The notes below the pieces were generated by a model, which saw nothing but the letters and a program-made list of their open reading frames with translations, was not told where the DNA came from and searched no databases. Positions 52,172 to 60,243 of a stretch of 64,000 nucleotides of DNA are shown here, piece after piece. Position 1 is the stretch's first letter; every line of letters begins with the position of its first letter. Source of the DNA: Fodinicola acaciae (GTDB lineage: Bacteria > Actinomycetota > Actinomycetes > Mycobacteriales > HKI-0501); NCBI RefSeq assembly GCF_010993745.1, contig NZ_WOTN01000003.1:930001-994000 (forward strand), given 5' to 3'. A program made the position numbers and the translations under genes.

Positions 52172-52232
52172 GGTTCGCTCCTTTCTGGCTGCCAACACCA
52201 CCACCCACGTATGCGGGCGATGATGTAAGCGG

Positions 52233-52433
52233 TCAAGGTGCCGTGTGGGCCAATCCGTTACGCCACCGCGCCCCCGGTCGGAGCCACCAGACGTTGCACT
52301 CGTGGCCATGGCCTAGCGCGCCGCCGCACATGGGGCCGCTGTAGTCGTAGTCAGACGGTTTTCCGTGTGCCGCTCGATAACGCTCGTTGCAGGCGTCAGA
52401 GCAGTCTTGGTGTGTGTCAGTGTCGGTCGGCAT
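52233..52433 (-). CDS. Small Cys-containing cargo protein (66 aa)
   Basis: ATG 52433 follows GGAAAGG. The product MPTDTDTHQDCSDACNERYR has cysteines in DCSDAC, MCGGALGHGHEC and ends WWLRPGARWRNGLAHTAP. The CxxxC and CxxxxxHxHxC spacing suggests a small metal-binding fold. No family is recognised. It shares part of its upstream leader with the neighbouring cargo genes. Confidence 0.55.
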   Translation of the reverse strand: MPTDTDTHQDCSDACNERYRAAHGKPSDYDYSGPMCGGALGHGHECNVWWLRPGARWRNGLAHTAP

Positions 52434-52491
52434 TTGCCAGCCTTTCCGTGAGCCTTGTCTGCCATCCAATGCGATCTGGGCGGCGTCCACC

Positions 52492-52794
52492 TCAGTAATC
52501 GCATCCGGCGACCGATCCAAGCTGACCGGTCACGGTGTTGAGGCGGACCCGACCCGGGAATCCGGTCACCCAGCCCAGGTTGATCCCGCATGCGGTCGCA
52601 ATGGCGTTGACGGCTTCCTCGTGGGTCGCGTAGTTCCCGACCACGGTGTACGAGATCCCGGTCGTGTCGTGGTTGTCGACCATCGCCACGAACAGTTTCG
52701 ACGCCGTCATCTCTTGCACCTTGCCGAGCGCCTTTCCGGTGCCAGCCCTGACCCGGGTCTCGGTGGCGTTTAACGGTTCCGTGTGGTACGGCAT
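52492..52794 (-). CDS. Small cargo protein (100 aa)
   Basis: ATG 52794 has AGGAGA 6 nt upstream. The protein begins MPYHTEPLNATETRVRAGTG, then has SKLFVAMVDNHDTTGISYTV and VGNYATHEEAVNAIATACGI, ending in a strand-rich part (GRVRLNTVTGQLGSV). The YATHEEAVNAI segment resembles short DUF-type domains with a beta-strand/helix pattern, also visible in the protein at 54160-54423 (YETYDEAAAVLDQAI). Function unknown. Confidence 0.65.
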   Translation of the reverse strand: MPYHTEPLNATETRVRAGTGKALGKVQEMTASKLFVAMVDNHDTTGISYTVVGNYATHEEAVNAIATACGINLGWVTGFPGRVRLNTVTGQLGSVAGCDY

Positions 52795-52855
52795 GTTCGG
52801 TCTCCTGTCTGGCATCCAACGCGACCACCCGCAAAGCGAGGGGCCACGCAAGAGG

Positions 52856-53110
52856 TCAGGCGGCGTATTCCTCGGCCTTTTCCGCGGCGTACTGGCAGTG
52901 CGCGTATTCGCAGAACTTGAACGGCCCTGTGTGCAGTTCATCATGCAAATCACGGACGAAGTGGACCAATGCGCGTACGTCGTCGCACACGGCGCCGTAG
53001 TCGCTCTGCATCGCCTTAAGCTCCTCGCGACGTTCTTCTTTGCCAGGCTTGTCATCGCCTAACCACTCGCGATAACCGCGCATTGCGGGACCGTACTCGT
53101 CTTGGCTCAT
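52856..53110 (-). CDS. Small acidic helical cargo protein (84 aa)
   Basis: ATG 53110 (or 53116) gives MSQDEYGPAMRGYREWLGDD. It continues with two amphipathic helices (EERREELKAMQSDYGAVCDD, VRALVHFVRDLHDELHTGPF) and CEYAHCQYAAEKAEEYAA. It looks like a compact helical protein with one Cys pair. No family is recognised. One copy of the 13-bp repeat lies upstream. Confidence 0.65.
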   Translation of the reverse strand: MSQDEYGPAMRGYREWLGDDKPGKEERREELKAMQSDYGAVCDDVRALVHFVRDLHDELHTGPFKFCEYAHCQYAAEKAEEYAA

Positions 53111-53211
53111 TTTCAACTCTCGGTCTAGTCGTGATTTAGAAGTGCCTTGCTACTCGTCCTCATACTCCGCACCGAGGGTGGCGCTCTCGAGCAAATACGG
53201 CGACCTCCCGT

Positions 53212-54048
53212 TTATGTGATCCAGAAACGAACCCGACCGGTGGCGCACTCTGGACAGGCGATCGTGCCGTCTCCGCGAAAATAATGCATGGCGTCCTGGT
53301 AGTACCAGTCCTTCTCGGCCTTTCGGTTGTGCGGTACGAATCGGGACTGGCCTCCGATGCCAATCCATCGTCGGCCACAACTAGTGCAGGTCGCGCGACA
53401 CGTGGAAGCGTCCAGGCCACGCACCTGTTCGACCTTGTCTTGATACCAAGACTCGGGCGGATGGCCGGCCGGTGAGGGGTCCACCTCGGCGACCGTGAGT
53501 GGGGTCGCTGTGCCGTTGAATTCGCCGACTTCAGCAAGGACGTACAGTCCGGTCCGGACGATCGGGAGCGTGCCGGTGACACGCGATGGATCGGCGATAA
53601 ACGGTACGTCATAATGATGGTCCCGCTTGGGTTGACGCATCTCGACCGGCAGAATCGGCCGGGCGACCGTGAACAAGGTAAGGGCTCGATGGTCGGATGC
53701 GTAGCTGCGGCCATCGTCGTGCCATAGCCACTCGTACGTACAGGCTTGACAATCAAGCCGCATCGTCCGGATCCGCCGCTGGAACGGCCCGGTCTCTTGA
53801 AGAGGCACGAGACAACCGGGGGCTTTCTCACCTGTGAGCAACTGTTTAAGCGACGCGCCTGGCGTCGGGTCCACGACGAGGAACAGCCAATGCCCGGGCG
53901 CGTCCCACGTCAGAACGGCTCGCATCGCTTGCGCGGCAGCCGTGTCGGTCCGGCCGATCTTCTTCAAGGTGTGCCGAAGTGTTGCGGCGGCATCGACATA
54001 AAGCCGATCTGGCGCGGCAATCGGTCGGTGAATCGATCGATACATCAT
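53212..54048 (-). CDS. Cargo protein with C-terminal zinc ribbon; paralogue of 55076-55879
   Basis: This 278-residue protein starts MMYRSIHRPIAAPDRLYVDA. It has central LDCQACTYEWLWHDDGRSYA and RALTLFTVARPILPVEMRQP, then ATCTSCGRRWIGIGGQSRFV and a terminal CPECATGRVRFWIT. The Cys pairs CxxC, CTSC and CPEC form one or two zinc ribbons. The protein at 55076-55879 has the same plan: RALTIVRVPQTVIPVEVRY, CDTCGMRW and CPHCSTGRVGFLIS. The shared motifs show an internal duplication in the cargo region. Function unknown. Confidence 0.7.
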   Translation of the reverse strand: MMYRSIHRPIAAPDRLYVDAAATLRHTLKKIGRTDTAAAQAMRAVLTWDAPGHWLFLVVDPTPGASLKQLLTGEKAPGCLVPLQETGPFQRRIRTMRLDCQACTYEWLWHDDGRSYASDHRALTLFTVARPILPVEMRQPKRDHHYDVPFIADPSRVTGTLPIVRTGLYVLAEVGEFNGTATPLTVAEVDPSPAGHPPESWYQDKVEQVRGLDASTCRATCTSCGRRWIGIGGQSRFVPHNRKAEKDWYYQDAMHYFRGDGTIACPECATGRVRFWIT

Positions 54049-54065
54049 CGTCTCGTTTCTGGTTG

Positions 54066-54101
54066 AGGCGGGCGCACCTGAAAATCATTGGGCGCCCGCC
54101 T
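54066..54101 (-). terminator. 10-bp hairpin between cargo genes
   Basis: AGGCGGGCGC (54066-54075) and GCGCCCGCCT (54092-54101) flank a 16-nt loop in the spacer between the stop at 54160 and the start at 54048. It may be a terminator or leader structure. Confidence 0.5.
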
Positions 54102-54159
54102 TGACGTGGCGATTACGCGAGGGAGCACTGCGGGGTGGCGCTCTCTGGCCTGGCCGGGA

Positions 54160-54423
54160 CTAGCTGAGCCGGTCGTTCAGCTTTCCAGCCGGAAGGCTGT
54201 GGCCAGGTCGCGGCTGGACTCTGACGACCCCTCGGTCGTACATCGGCGCGTAGCTGTTGATTGCTTCAGCAGCGGTGATCGCCTGGTCGAGAACGGCCGC
54301 GGCCTCGTCGTACGTCTCATACGGACCAGCCAAGAGCGCAGTACGTGCGCCGCTGCGAAGTCCGGCGTAGAAGCCGATGATCGTGTCGTGAGTGCTGGCT
54401 GTTTCCGGGATGTTGGTAGTCAT
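54160..54423 (-). CDS. Small cargo protein (87 aa)
   Basis: ATG 54423 gives MTTNIPETASTHDTIIGFYA with LRSGARTALLAGPYETYDEA and AAVLDQAITAAEAINSYAPM, then a Arg/Pro tail. The YETYDEAAAVLDQAI pattern is a small beta-alpha unit similar to that in the protein at 52492-52794. No family or catalytic residue is recognised. It follows the ArdA gene by 42 bp, with one 13-bp repeat between them. Confidence 0.65.
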   Translation of the reverse strand: MTTNIPETASTHDTIIGFYAGLRSGARTALLAGPYETYDEAAAVLDQAITAAEAINSYAPMYDRGVVRVQPRPGHSLPAGKLNDRLS

Positions 54424-54465
54424 CGCATATTCCTCAGTGGTCGAATTTCGTTTTGGGTGGCGCTC

Positions 54466-55011
54466 TCACAGTCGCGGGTCGAAAATGTGCAGGCTGCCGT
54501 CACATTCGACGGTGGTAATGTCGCCACCGAGTTCCAAGTCGCGCGCGAACGCGGCTACGTCCAGGTAGCTTTCTGAGATTCCGGCATCAGCCATTGCCGC
54601 GTACCAACCCATGTCATCGGCGAGGGTTTCGGCGTAGTCTTTGACGCTGTCGAAGGTGCCGAGGTACGCGTCTTGGAATGAGTCGAGGTCGTCCTCGAGG
54701 TTGATGCGGTCGCGGGTGGTGACCCATGCGGCGAACGCCGGGCCGTGTTCGGCGATGCCGCGCGCTATGCCCGCTACGGTCGCGATGTCTTCATACTCGC
54801 CGAGGGTGACCGGTCCGAATCCCTCGTAATCGTGGATGGCGTACTCTTCTCGCCGGACGTTGCCGCCGGTGTCTTCGTCGGCAAGCATGGACTTGATTTC
54901 AAGGTGGATGTCTTCCGGATCCTGTGTGGCGTCAATCCAGACGCCACGCAGTCGGCCGGCGACGTAGGCGGCAAGATCGGCAACGTAGATCTGCGGGCTA
55001 TCAGCGGACAT
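54466..55011 (-). CDS. ardA: Antirestriction protein ArdA
   Basis: The 181-residue protein (ATG 55011, MSADSPQIYVADLAAYVAG) matches ArdA throughout: RLRGVWIDATQDPEDIHLEI, AIHDYEGFGPVTLGEYEDIA, GIAEHGPAFAAWV and a strongly acidic middle. ArdA mimics B-form DNA and blocks type I restriction-modification enzymes of a recipient during conjugation. The length is typical for the family (about 165-180 residues). Its presence supports the region being a conjugative element. Confidence 0.92.
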   Translation of the reverse strand: MSADSPQIYVADLAAYVAGRLRGVWIDATQDPEDIHLEIKSMLADEDTGGNVRREEYAIHDYEGFGPVTLGEYEDIATVAGIARGIAEHGPAFAAWVTTRDRINLEDDLDSFQDAYLGTFDSVKDYAETLADDMGWYAAMADAGISESYLDVAAFARDLELGGDITTVECDGSLHIFDPRL

Positions 55012-55075
55012 TGTCAACACCTGCAAAAGAGTCGATACGGCGGAATGGTCAGACGGGGTCAGGTCGCTACTCCGG

Positions 55076-55879
55076 TTAGCTGATCAGGAAGCCGACCCGG
55101 CCGGTGCTGCAGTGCGGACACGTGATGCAGTCGTCAACGTCGAAACCGTCGGCGTCATCGAAGTCCCAGGGCGCGGCATCGTATCCCCAGTCAGGCACGA
55201 AGTGCCAGGATCCAGATTCAGCTGCCCACCGCATGCCGCACGTGTCGCATTCGGCCATACAGTGCGACGCAAGGAAGCCCTCGACTTCTGCGGCATGGCA
55301 ACCAAAATCGTCACTGATGCCGTTTACGTTTCCAAGACAGGAGACTCCGACGGTGCGCATCCGGTAGTCGCCTTCCTCACCGATGAGGTACCACCCCGCA
55401 GGGACAGGGTCGAGTTGTTCGGTGATCCGCCAGCTGGACGCGTACGTCCATCCGGACGGTTTGATGTAGTCCGGCATGGTGTATCGCACCTCGACCGGGA
55501 TCACTGTCTGTGGAACCCGAACGATGGTCAACGCCCGACCGTCCGACAAATACGTGTCGTTTGACGTTTCGTACCACTCCGTACGCACATCCGTGAGGAT
55601 GCCGAGCTTCTCCAGCTCGAACAGTCGCGACCCACGGTCGGGATACTTGCCGACCGATGGAAGGTCGGTGTTCCACGGTTCGAAGTCTTCCAGCTGGATC
55701 CGATGCAGGAGCGGGAGAATAAACAGCGAGTCCGTGGGGTAGCACTCCAGGACTTCGGAAAATGCCGCGCTCGCGTCTGCGTCCGTTTCGAATGCTTCCA
55801 GTACGGCGCGCACGGTGTCGGCGCTGTCCACGGTGATGCTGAACTGTTCCACTTGCGGGAAGTGGAGATCGGTAGACAT
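55076..55879 (-). CDS. Cargo protein with C-terminal zinc ribbon; paralogue of 53212-54048
   Basis: ATG 55879 (MSTDLHFPQVEQFSITVDSA) gives 267 residues; an in-frame start at 55930 is also possible. It has FETDADASAAFSEVLECYPT, FELEKLGILTDVRTEW, RALTIVRVPQTVIPVEVRY, AECDTCGMRWAAESGSWHFV and the terminal CPHCSTGRVGFLIS. The plan matches the gene at 53212. Two CxxC knuckles imply zinc binding. The function is not known; location beside ardA suggests a role in establishment after transfer. Confidence 0.7.
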   Translation of the reverse strand: MSTDLHFPQVEQFSITVDSADTVRAVLEAFETDADASAAFSEVLECYPTDSLFILPLLHRIQLEDFEPWNTDLPSVGKYPDRGSRLFELEKLGILTDVRTEWYETSNDTYLSDGRALTIVRVPQTVIPVEVRYTMPDYIKPSGWTYASSWRITEQLDPVPAGWYLIGEEGDYRMRTVGVSCLGNVNGISDDFGCHAAEVEGFLASHCMAECDTCGMRWAAESGSWHFVPDWGYDAAPWDFDDADGFDVDDCITCPHCSTGRVGFLIS

Positions 55880-56445
55880 ACGAGTCTCCCAGGGTTCCGG
55901 GTAGGTGGGTGATTGTCGAGCGACCGTCATTTGCGGTTTCCGGTCGCTCGAACAATGAAAAAGCTACCGACCTCAAAACCAGGTGCCAAGACTTTCCGGC
56001 TCGTAATTTTGTGCCATGACCCTTGGCTCAGCGTAATGGAAAACAATTCGCGGCGGAACGCCTTGGCACTGTCACGCAGTCGTCGTAAAATGGAATCACG
56101 CTCGCGCGGGATTCCTATTTTGAGCGTCCGCGCACACGAATGGATCCATCCCCGCCGGCGCGAACCAGGCTGCGGGCTAGCCGGCCGGACGCGCCGGCGC
56201 AGATGTAGGAGTGCCGCAAGCGTGGGCGATGAGCGGACGGGAACGGAGTCTGCAGCGTGGGGATGAAACCCGTCCGTGAACGGGTTTCACACCGCGCCGC
56301 GGGCTTCGTTCCCGTCTGGTCGTAGACCAGTCAGGGCAGCCGCCCGCGCTGTACGCGGCCGGTGACCTGGGGAAATACGAGTGAGCGGGTAGCGTGTTCC
56401 GTGGCTACCCAGTGAGCTACCCAACGCGCCACTGAATGAGCGGGT
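55880..56445. other. Non-coding region with hairpins and GCTACCC repeats (possible oriT or promoter)
   Basis: No gene is supported. TGAAACCCGT (56264-56273) pairs with ACGGGTTTCA (56280-56289) over a 6-nt loop. GGGTAGC (56387-56393) is inverted relative to GCTACCC at 56404-56410 and 56416-56422. The segment stands between the VirD4-like gene and the ardA block, the kind of place where origins of transfer or early promoters occur. That role is unproven. Confidence 0.45.
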
Positions 56446-57987
56446 TTACCAGCTGGTGAAGTCGCCGTCCCATCCGCCCAGTAGACCGTTCATATCATTC
56501 ATGGGGTCCAGGGTCGCGGACGCGGCGTTGGGGTCGTCTGAGAGATCGTCGACCGCAAGCAGATTTGCAGCCAACGGTACGTAGAGACGTTCCCGTTCCG
56601 AGGGGGAAATCCCGGTCCTTTCACGCGCCGTTTTTCGCAGCTGCTCGGCGCGTCCGGGCACTGGCGGGATCGGCGGCAACGTACGCAGCGTGACCGGTGG
56701 TAATGGCCGTGCGTGCGCGATCGCGCGTAATGCGATCGTGTACGCGTCCATTCGTCGCAGATCAATCTCGTCCAGGAATGGCCGAACGTGCCTCGCCATT
56801 TCGGCGGCGTCTTTCTGTTCCAGAGTGAAGAATATCTTGTTGCGCGCGTTTCCGTCTACCGCTGCTTGCATATTCTCGGTGAATTGGTCGATCAATTGGT
56901 GGGCGATGACGAGGGACACGTGGAATCCGCGCATTTGTGCGAGCGCGTCGTCCACGCCGATGGGTAAGTGCAGGAAATTTTGCGCCTCGTCCAGGATCAG
57001 GGTCGCGTCCAGCCGAGCGGATTCGGATTGTCGCGCCCGGCCGCCGGCGGCCTGCAGCAGACCGGTCAGCAGCATCGAGCCGACTAGACGGGCGGTGTCG
57101 GCGCCGATGTCGTCGGTCGGTAGGCGCGCGAGCAGGATGCCACCATCCAGGATCTCGTCGAAGGAGAACGTCGTACGCGGGAGCCCGAACAGTCCGGCCG
57201 GCAGGGGGTGGCCAAGGACAGCGCGGAGTTTGGCCTGAAGCGGCGCGGCGAGCGTCAACCGCGCTCCGGGCGGGAGCTGGTCCCACATGTTCCAGAATTC
57301 GCCGAGGGTGCTCTCGCGCGGGCCGAGACGGGTGCGGACGGCCCGGACCTGACCGCGTCGCCAGACGTGGTCGGACAGCAGCCGGGACATCTGGCCGAGG
57401 GTGCCGCCGTCGGCGTGGGCGAGCGTCAGGGCGGCGTGGTAGGCGATGTCGCCGGAGCGGTGGCCCCACCAGCGGTGCCAGAGTTTGGCCATCACGGCGG
57501 TCGTCGCGCCGGCGGCCCGGTACGCCGATCCGCCCGCCACTGTCAGGTCGAGCAGGTTGATAGCCGGCAGCGCGGCCTCGTCGTCCGGGTCGATCAGCAC
57601 CAGCCGGTCCCCGCAGGAGGCCGGCAGGCGATCCAAAATGTCGCGCACCAGGTCCCCTTTTGGGTCCAGCACGGCGATTCCGCGGCCAGCGTCAGCCTCT
57701 TGCAGGGCCAGATTCGCTAGCAGCGTGGACTTTCCGACGCCAGTCGGGCCCAGGACGTGGAGGTGATGACGGGCATCGGCCTGCGAGATCCCGGCCGCCA
57801 CGCGGCGGCCGATCGTGGTGTGGCCGAGCACTTTCCCAGCTGGACCTCGGCGCTGCTGTGGCGGTACGAGGTGCAGCCGGCGACGATCCGATGGCGCCTG
57901 CTCGCCGGTCTCGGCGGTCGCCAAGCGAGGGCGTGGAATGGCCGGGCGCGGGCTCGGCGCAGGATCGGGCGCGGGATCATCGGTCAC
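56446..57987 (-). CDS. VirD4/TraG-like conjugative coupling ATPase
   Basis: GTG 57987 overlaps the upstream stop by 4 nt (GTGA) and gives 513 residues; a longer frame would overlap the neighbour by 91 nt. Motifs are Walker A LGPTGVGKSTLL, DPKGDLVRDIL, and Walker B TLILDEAQNFLHLPIG with LVIAHQLIDQFT, typical of coupling ATPases that deliver DNA to the secretion channel. There is no obvious N-terminal membrane helix, so anchoring is probably by the membrane protein encoded just upstream. Confidence 0.85.
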   Translation of the reverse strand: MTDDPAPDPAPSPRPAIPRPRLATAETGEQAPSDRRRLHLVPPQQRRGPAGKVLGHTTIGRRVAAGISQADARHHLHVLGPTGVGKSTLLANLALQEADAGRGIAVLDPKGDLVRDILDRLPASCGDRLVLIDPDDEAALPAINLLDLTVAGGSAYRAAGATTAVMAKLWHRWWGHRSGDIAYHAALTLAHADGGTLGQMSRLLSDHVWRRGQVRAVRTRLGPRESTLGEFWNMWDQLPPGARLTLAAPLQAKLRAVLGHPLPAGLFGLPRTTFSFDEILDGGILLARLPTDDIGADTARLVGSMLLTGLLQAAGGRARQSESARLDATLILDEAQNFLHLPIGVDDALAQMRGFHVSLVIAHQLIDQFTENMQAAVDGNARNKIFFTLEQKDAAEMARHVRPFLDEIDLRRMDAYTIALRAIAHARPLPPVTLRTLPPIPPVPGRAEQLRKTARERTGISPSERERLYVPLAANLLAVDDLSDDPNAASATLDPMNDMNGLLGGWDGDFTSW

Positions 57988-59291
57988 GGGATCGTTGGTC
58001 CTTCCTTCTCCGCGTTGACCCGGCCACCGGCCGCTTCCGTCGGGTCGCTCCACGTCCCGGCCGCCGGGCTCCATAGGCCGGTGGTAGCCGGCCGATGCCG
58101 CCCGGACGCGGTCGGCATTCCATAGAGGGCCGGTTCAGTGGGGATCGGGGTGAGCGCGGCGGTTTCGGCCGCGGTCGCCAGAATCGCCCACCGGCCGGGC
58201 GCCGGCCGGCGAGCAGTCGCGCGTGCCGCGGGCCACCACGGGATCGGGATCACGGCGTGCGTGAGCGCCGCGTAGCCGCGGCTGATGTCCGCGACGAACG
58301 TCGATGCCGTTCCACGACTCCGCGCGGCGACCGTCGTCCGGATGTCGACGAGAAAATGCGGCGCCGCAGCGAGTTTCGCCCGCGCCGTACGCACCAGCGC
58401 CGGATCGACCACCGCCGCGCCACCAGCGGCGTGGTCGTCGCCAGCTCGTCCGCGGGCAGCGTCGCGGGCCGGGCCAGGACTGAGCAGGTCGATGACCACC
58501 TCGACCGCGAGCTGCAGCATGATCAGCGGCACCCTCCCGACCGCGCCCAGCAGCGGCGTACCGGCTCGTTCTCCCGCGGCAGCGGCGCGTAGAGCGTTCA
58601 ACCTGCTCGTGGTCGGCCGGGCTACGACGAGTTGAAGTACGGCGACGCCGGAATGGCCGGCGGTGGTAAGCGCGTCCAAGACCGCGTGCGCGTCCTCAAT
58701 ACGAGCCGGCTGCCGGCCTGGCATGGCCGCGGGGTCAAGGCGAGTGTCATCACGGACGGCATCGAAACCGGATTCCCGATATCGCAACCGCCGCCCGACC
58801 ACCTGGCGGCCGGTCGGCAGATCCGGCGGATCGGTGACACGAACGTGTGCGCCCGGCCAGGCCCGTACGATCGCCCGCATCGTCGGCTCGACATGGACCG
58901 CCGGCGGCAGCCACAGGCCACACCGCACCTGATCCCCGTACGCCCACAACTCCACCACCAGATGCCCGGGACGCAAACGCCACCACCGCGCGGCGGGAAG
59001 AATTCCCCCGAGCAGACGCCAAAGTCCGGTCACCTGCCGGGCACCGAGCCCTTCCGGGAAGGTGATCTGTACCCACCGAGCGCGCCGCCGCGCGCGGCCG
59101 GCCGCCAGGGCGCGAACGATTGTCCACAGCAGCGCACCGGCCACCACCAGGACGGCCACAGGCCACAGCACGCGAAGGTCGATTTCCGCCGGCGACCAGC
59201 CACAGGTCACGGCCTGCCCGGTCGCCATCGCCTCCATCCATGCGCGGACGCAATCAAACGGTGACAACGGTGCGACAACAACCGTCCACAT
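57984..59291 (-). CDS. Membrane protein of the conjugation module
   Basis: ATG 59291 (MWTVVVAPLSPFDCVRAWME) gives 435 residues. A hydrophobic segment at about residues 38-62 (LRVLWPVAVLVVAGALLWTI) is followed by basic sequence and a large cytoplasmic domain with VQITFPEGLGARQVTGLWRL and HSGVAVLQLVVARPTTSRLN. No ATPase motif is present. It is coupled to the VirD4-like gene and so probably recruits or anchors that ATPase. Arrangement matches conjugation loci of actinomycete plasmids, but I cannot name a homologue with confidence. Confidence 0.68.
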   Translation of the reverse strand: MWTVVVAPLSPFDCVRAWMEAMATGQAVTCGWSPAEIDLRVLWPVAVLVVAGALLWTIVRALAAGRARRRARWVQITFPEGLGARQVTGLWRLLGGILPAARWWRLRPGHLVVELWAYGDQVRCGLWLPPAVHVEPTMRAIVRAWPGAHVRVTDPPDLPTGRQVVGRRLRYRESGFDAVRDDTRLDPAAMPGRQPARIEDAHAVLDALTTAGHSGVAVLQLVVARPTTSRLNALRAAAAGERAGTPLLGAVGRVPLIMLQLAVEVVIDLLSPGPARDAARGRAGDDHAAGGAAVVDPALVRTARAKLAAAPHFLVDIRTTVAARSRGTASTFVADISRGYAALTHAVIPIPWWPAARATARRPAPGRWAILATAAETAALTPIPTEPALYGMPTASGRHRPATTGLWSPAAGTWSDPTEAAGGRVNAEKEGPTIP

Positions 59292-59376
59292 GAGACGACC
59301 CTGCTTTCGGGAAAGGCAGCAACGGCTGAGAAGAAGGCGGCAAACCGCGCACCTCACATCGGCCCGCCGCCGGGAC

Positions 59377-60243
59377 CTATGCCGACGGCCTGGTGGTCGA
59401 GCGATGCAGCGGTGAGCGAAGACCGCCCCTGGTGCCGGTTCGGCGAGAACCGTCGCGACGTCCGTGCGGTGTCCCGAAACGGTGGTCGGTGGCCGTGGCC
59501 AGGAGGGAGCCGAGCAGCTCGGTACGCCAGCGCAGCGCGTACCGGACGCAGTTGGCGCAACTGGCGTGCCCGCGACAACCCGTCAACGGTGGCCGGCGAC
59601 GAGCAGACAGAGACCAGGCGAGACTGTCGCTGCTTGCGAGTTCATGGCCGTACCGCGCGAGGCCGGTGGTCTTGACGCCGAATCCGTGCAACCGGACCGT
59701 CGGTATCCGCGTACGGATGGCGTCGAAGATCGCGGCGGCCTCCGTGGTGCCTTGCCGGCGGCAGACCGATCCGACACCAACGACCGGGACGGCAGTCAGG
59801 TTCACGCCGGCGTCTTCGTACCGTTGGATGCAGTCCAGGTAGTCGCTGGCCGCCCAGCCTTGTAGTACGGGGATGAACGGCAGGTCCGGCGCGAGTTCAC
59901 TGAGTTGGAGGTAGTTGGCCACGGTACGGCGTTGGTGCTCTGCGACCGTCAAACCGGTGGCCGCGAGGACCTGCGGTTCGACCATCCAGTCCTGCGGCGC
60001 GGCCCATTGCAGCTTCCCGATGTCGGCGGCGTAGCGGCGAACTCGGTCGGCGTACGCGCGTGGGCTGACCTGGTGCCAGCCGCCGTAGGTAGACAGTTCC
60101 GTGAACCCGCCGGAGTCCAACGCCCATGGCCCGGCCGCGACCGGGAGAGTCCGGTAGCGGCGCAGCCGCCGGTCGGAAACGAACAACGGCACGGTGAGAG
60201 TGCGCAGCCAGTGCGGATGATGCGTTCCCAGGTAGAACCTCAT
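59377..60243 (-). CDS. DpdA-family deazapurine DNA modification protein (TGT-like)
   Basis: ATG 60243 overlaps the transporter stop by 4 nt. The 288-residue protein has the TGT-type barrel signature ALDSGGFTEL at about 41-50, with Asp43 in the position of the TGT active-site aspartate. It continues WAAPQDWMVEPQVL, RTVANYLQLSELAPDLPFIP, VVGVGSVCRRQG, LHGFGVKTTGLARYG and CANCVRYALRWRTELLG. These are traits of the DpdA relatives that exchange guanine in DNA for a 7-deazaguanine base. It is short relative to full TGTs. The function as a DNA rather than RNA modifier rests on family knowledge. Confidence 0.8.
   Translation of the reverse strand: MRFYLGTHHPHWLRTLTVPLFVSDRRLRRYRTLPVAAGPWALDSGGFTELSTYGGWHQVSPRAYADRVRRYAADIGKLQWAAPQDWMVEPQVLAATGLTVAEHQRRTVANYLQLSELAPDLPFIPVLQGWAASDYLDCIQRYEDAGVNLTAVPVVGVGSVCRRQGTTEAAAIFDAIRTRIPTVRLHGFGVKTTGLARYGHELASSDSLAWSLSARRRPPLTGCRGHASCANCVRYALRWRTELLGSLLATATDHRFGTPHGRRDGSRRTGTRGGLRSPLHRSTTRPSA

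Larger units (their letters stand above)
52174..52830 (-). repeat. Shared 5' leader sequence in front of three cargo genes
   Basis: The roughly 35 bp before ATG 52794 (GGGTGGTCGCGTTGGATGCC and AGACAGGAGACCGAAC) closely match those before ATG 52171 (GGGTGGTGGTGTTGGCAGCC and AGAAAGGAGCGAACC). A shorter related piece (ATTGGATGGCAGACAAGG) precedes ATG 52433. Exact positions are 52795-52830, 52172-52206 and about 52455-52475. The coding parts are unrelated, so the leader itself was duplicated or is under selection. Confidence 0.65.
51656..54467 (-). repeat. Four dispersed copies of GAGAGCGCCACCC between cargo genes
   Basis: On the minus strand an identical 13-mer, GAGAGCGCCACCC, occurs at 51668-51656, 53188-53176, 54145-54133 and 54467-54455. 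All copies have the same orientation. Each lies at or shortly after a stop codon: 75, 24 and 15 bp after three of them, and overlapping the ArdA stop in the fourth. Three are also 30-90 bp upstream of the next start. It could be a leader, processing or promoter element of the element's small genes. Confidence 0.75.
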
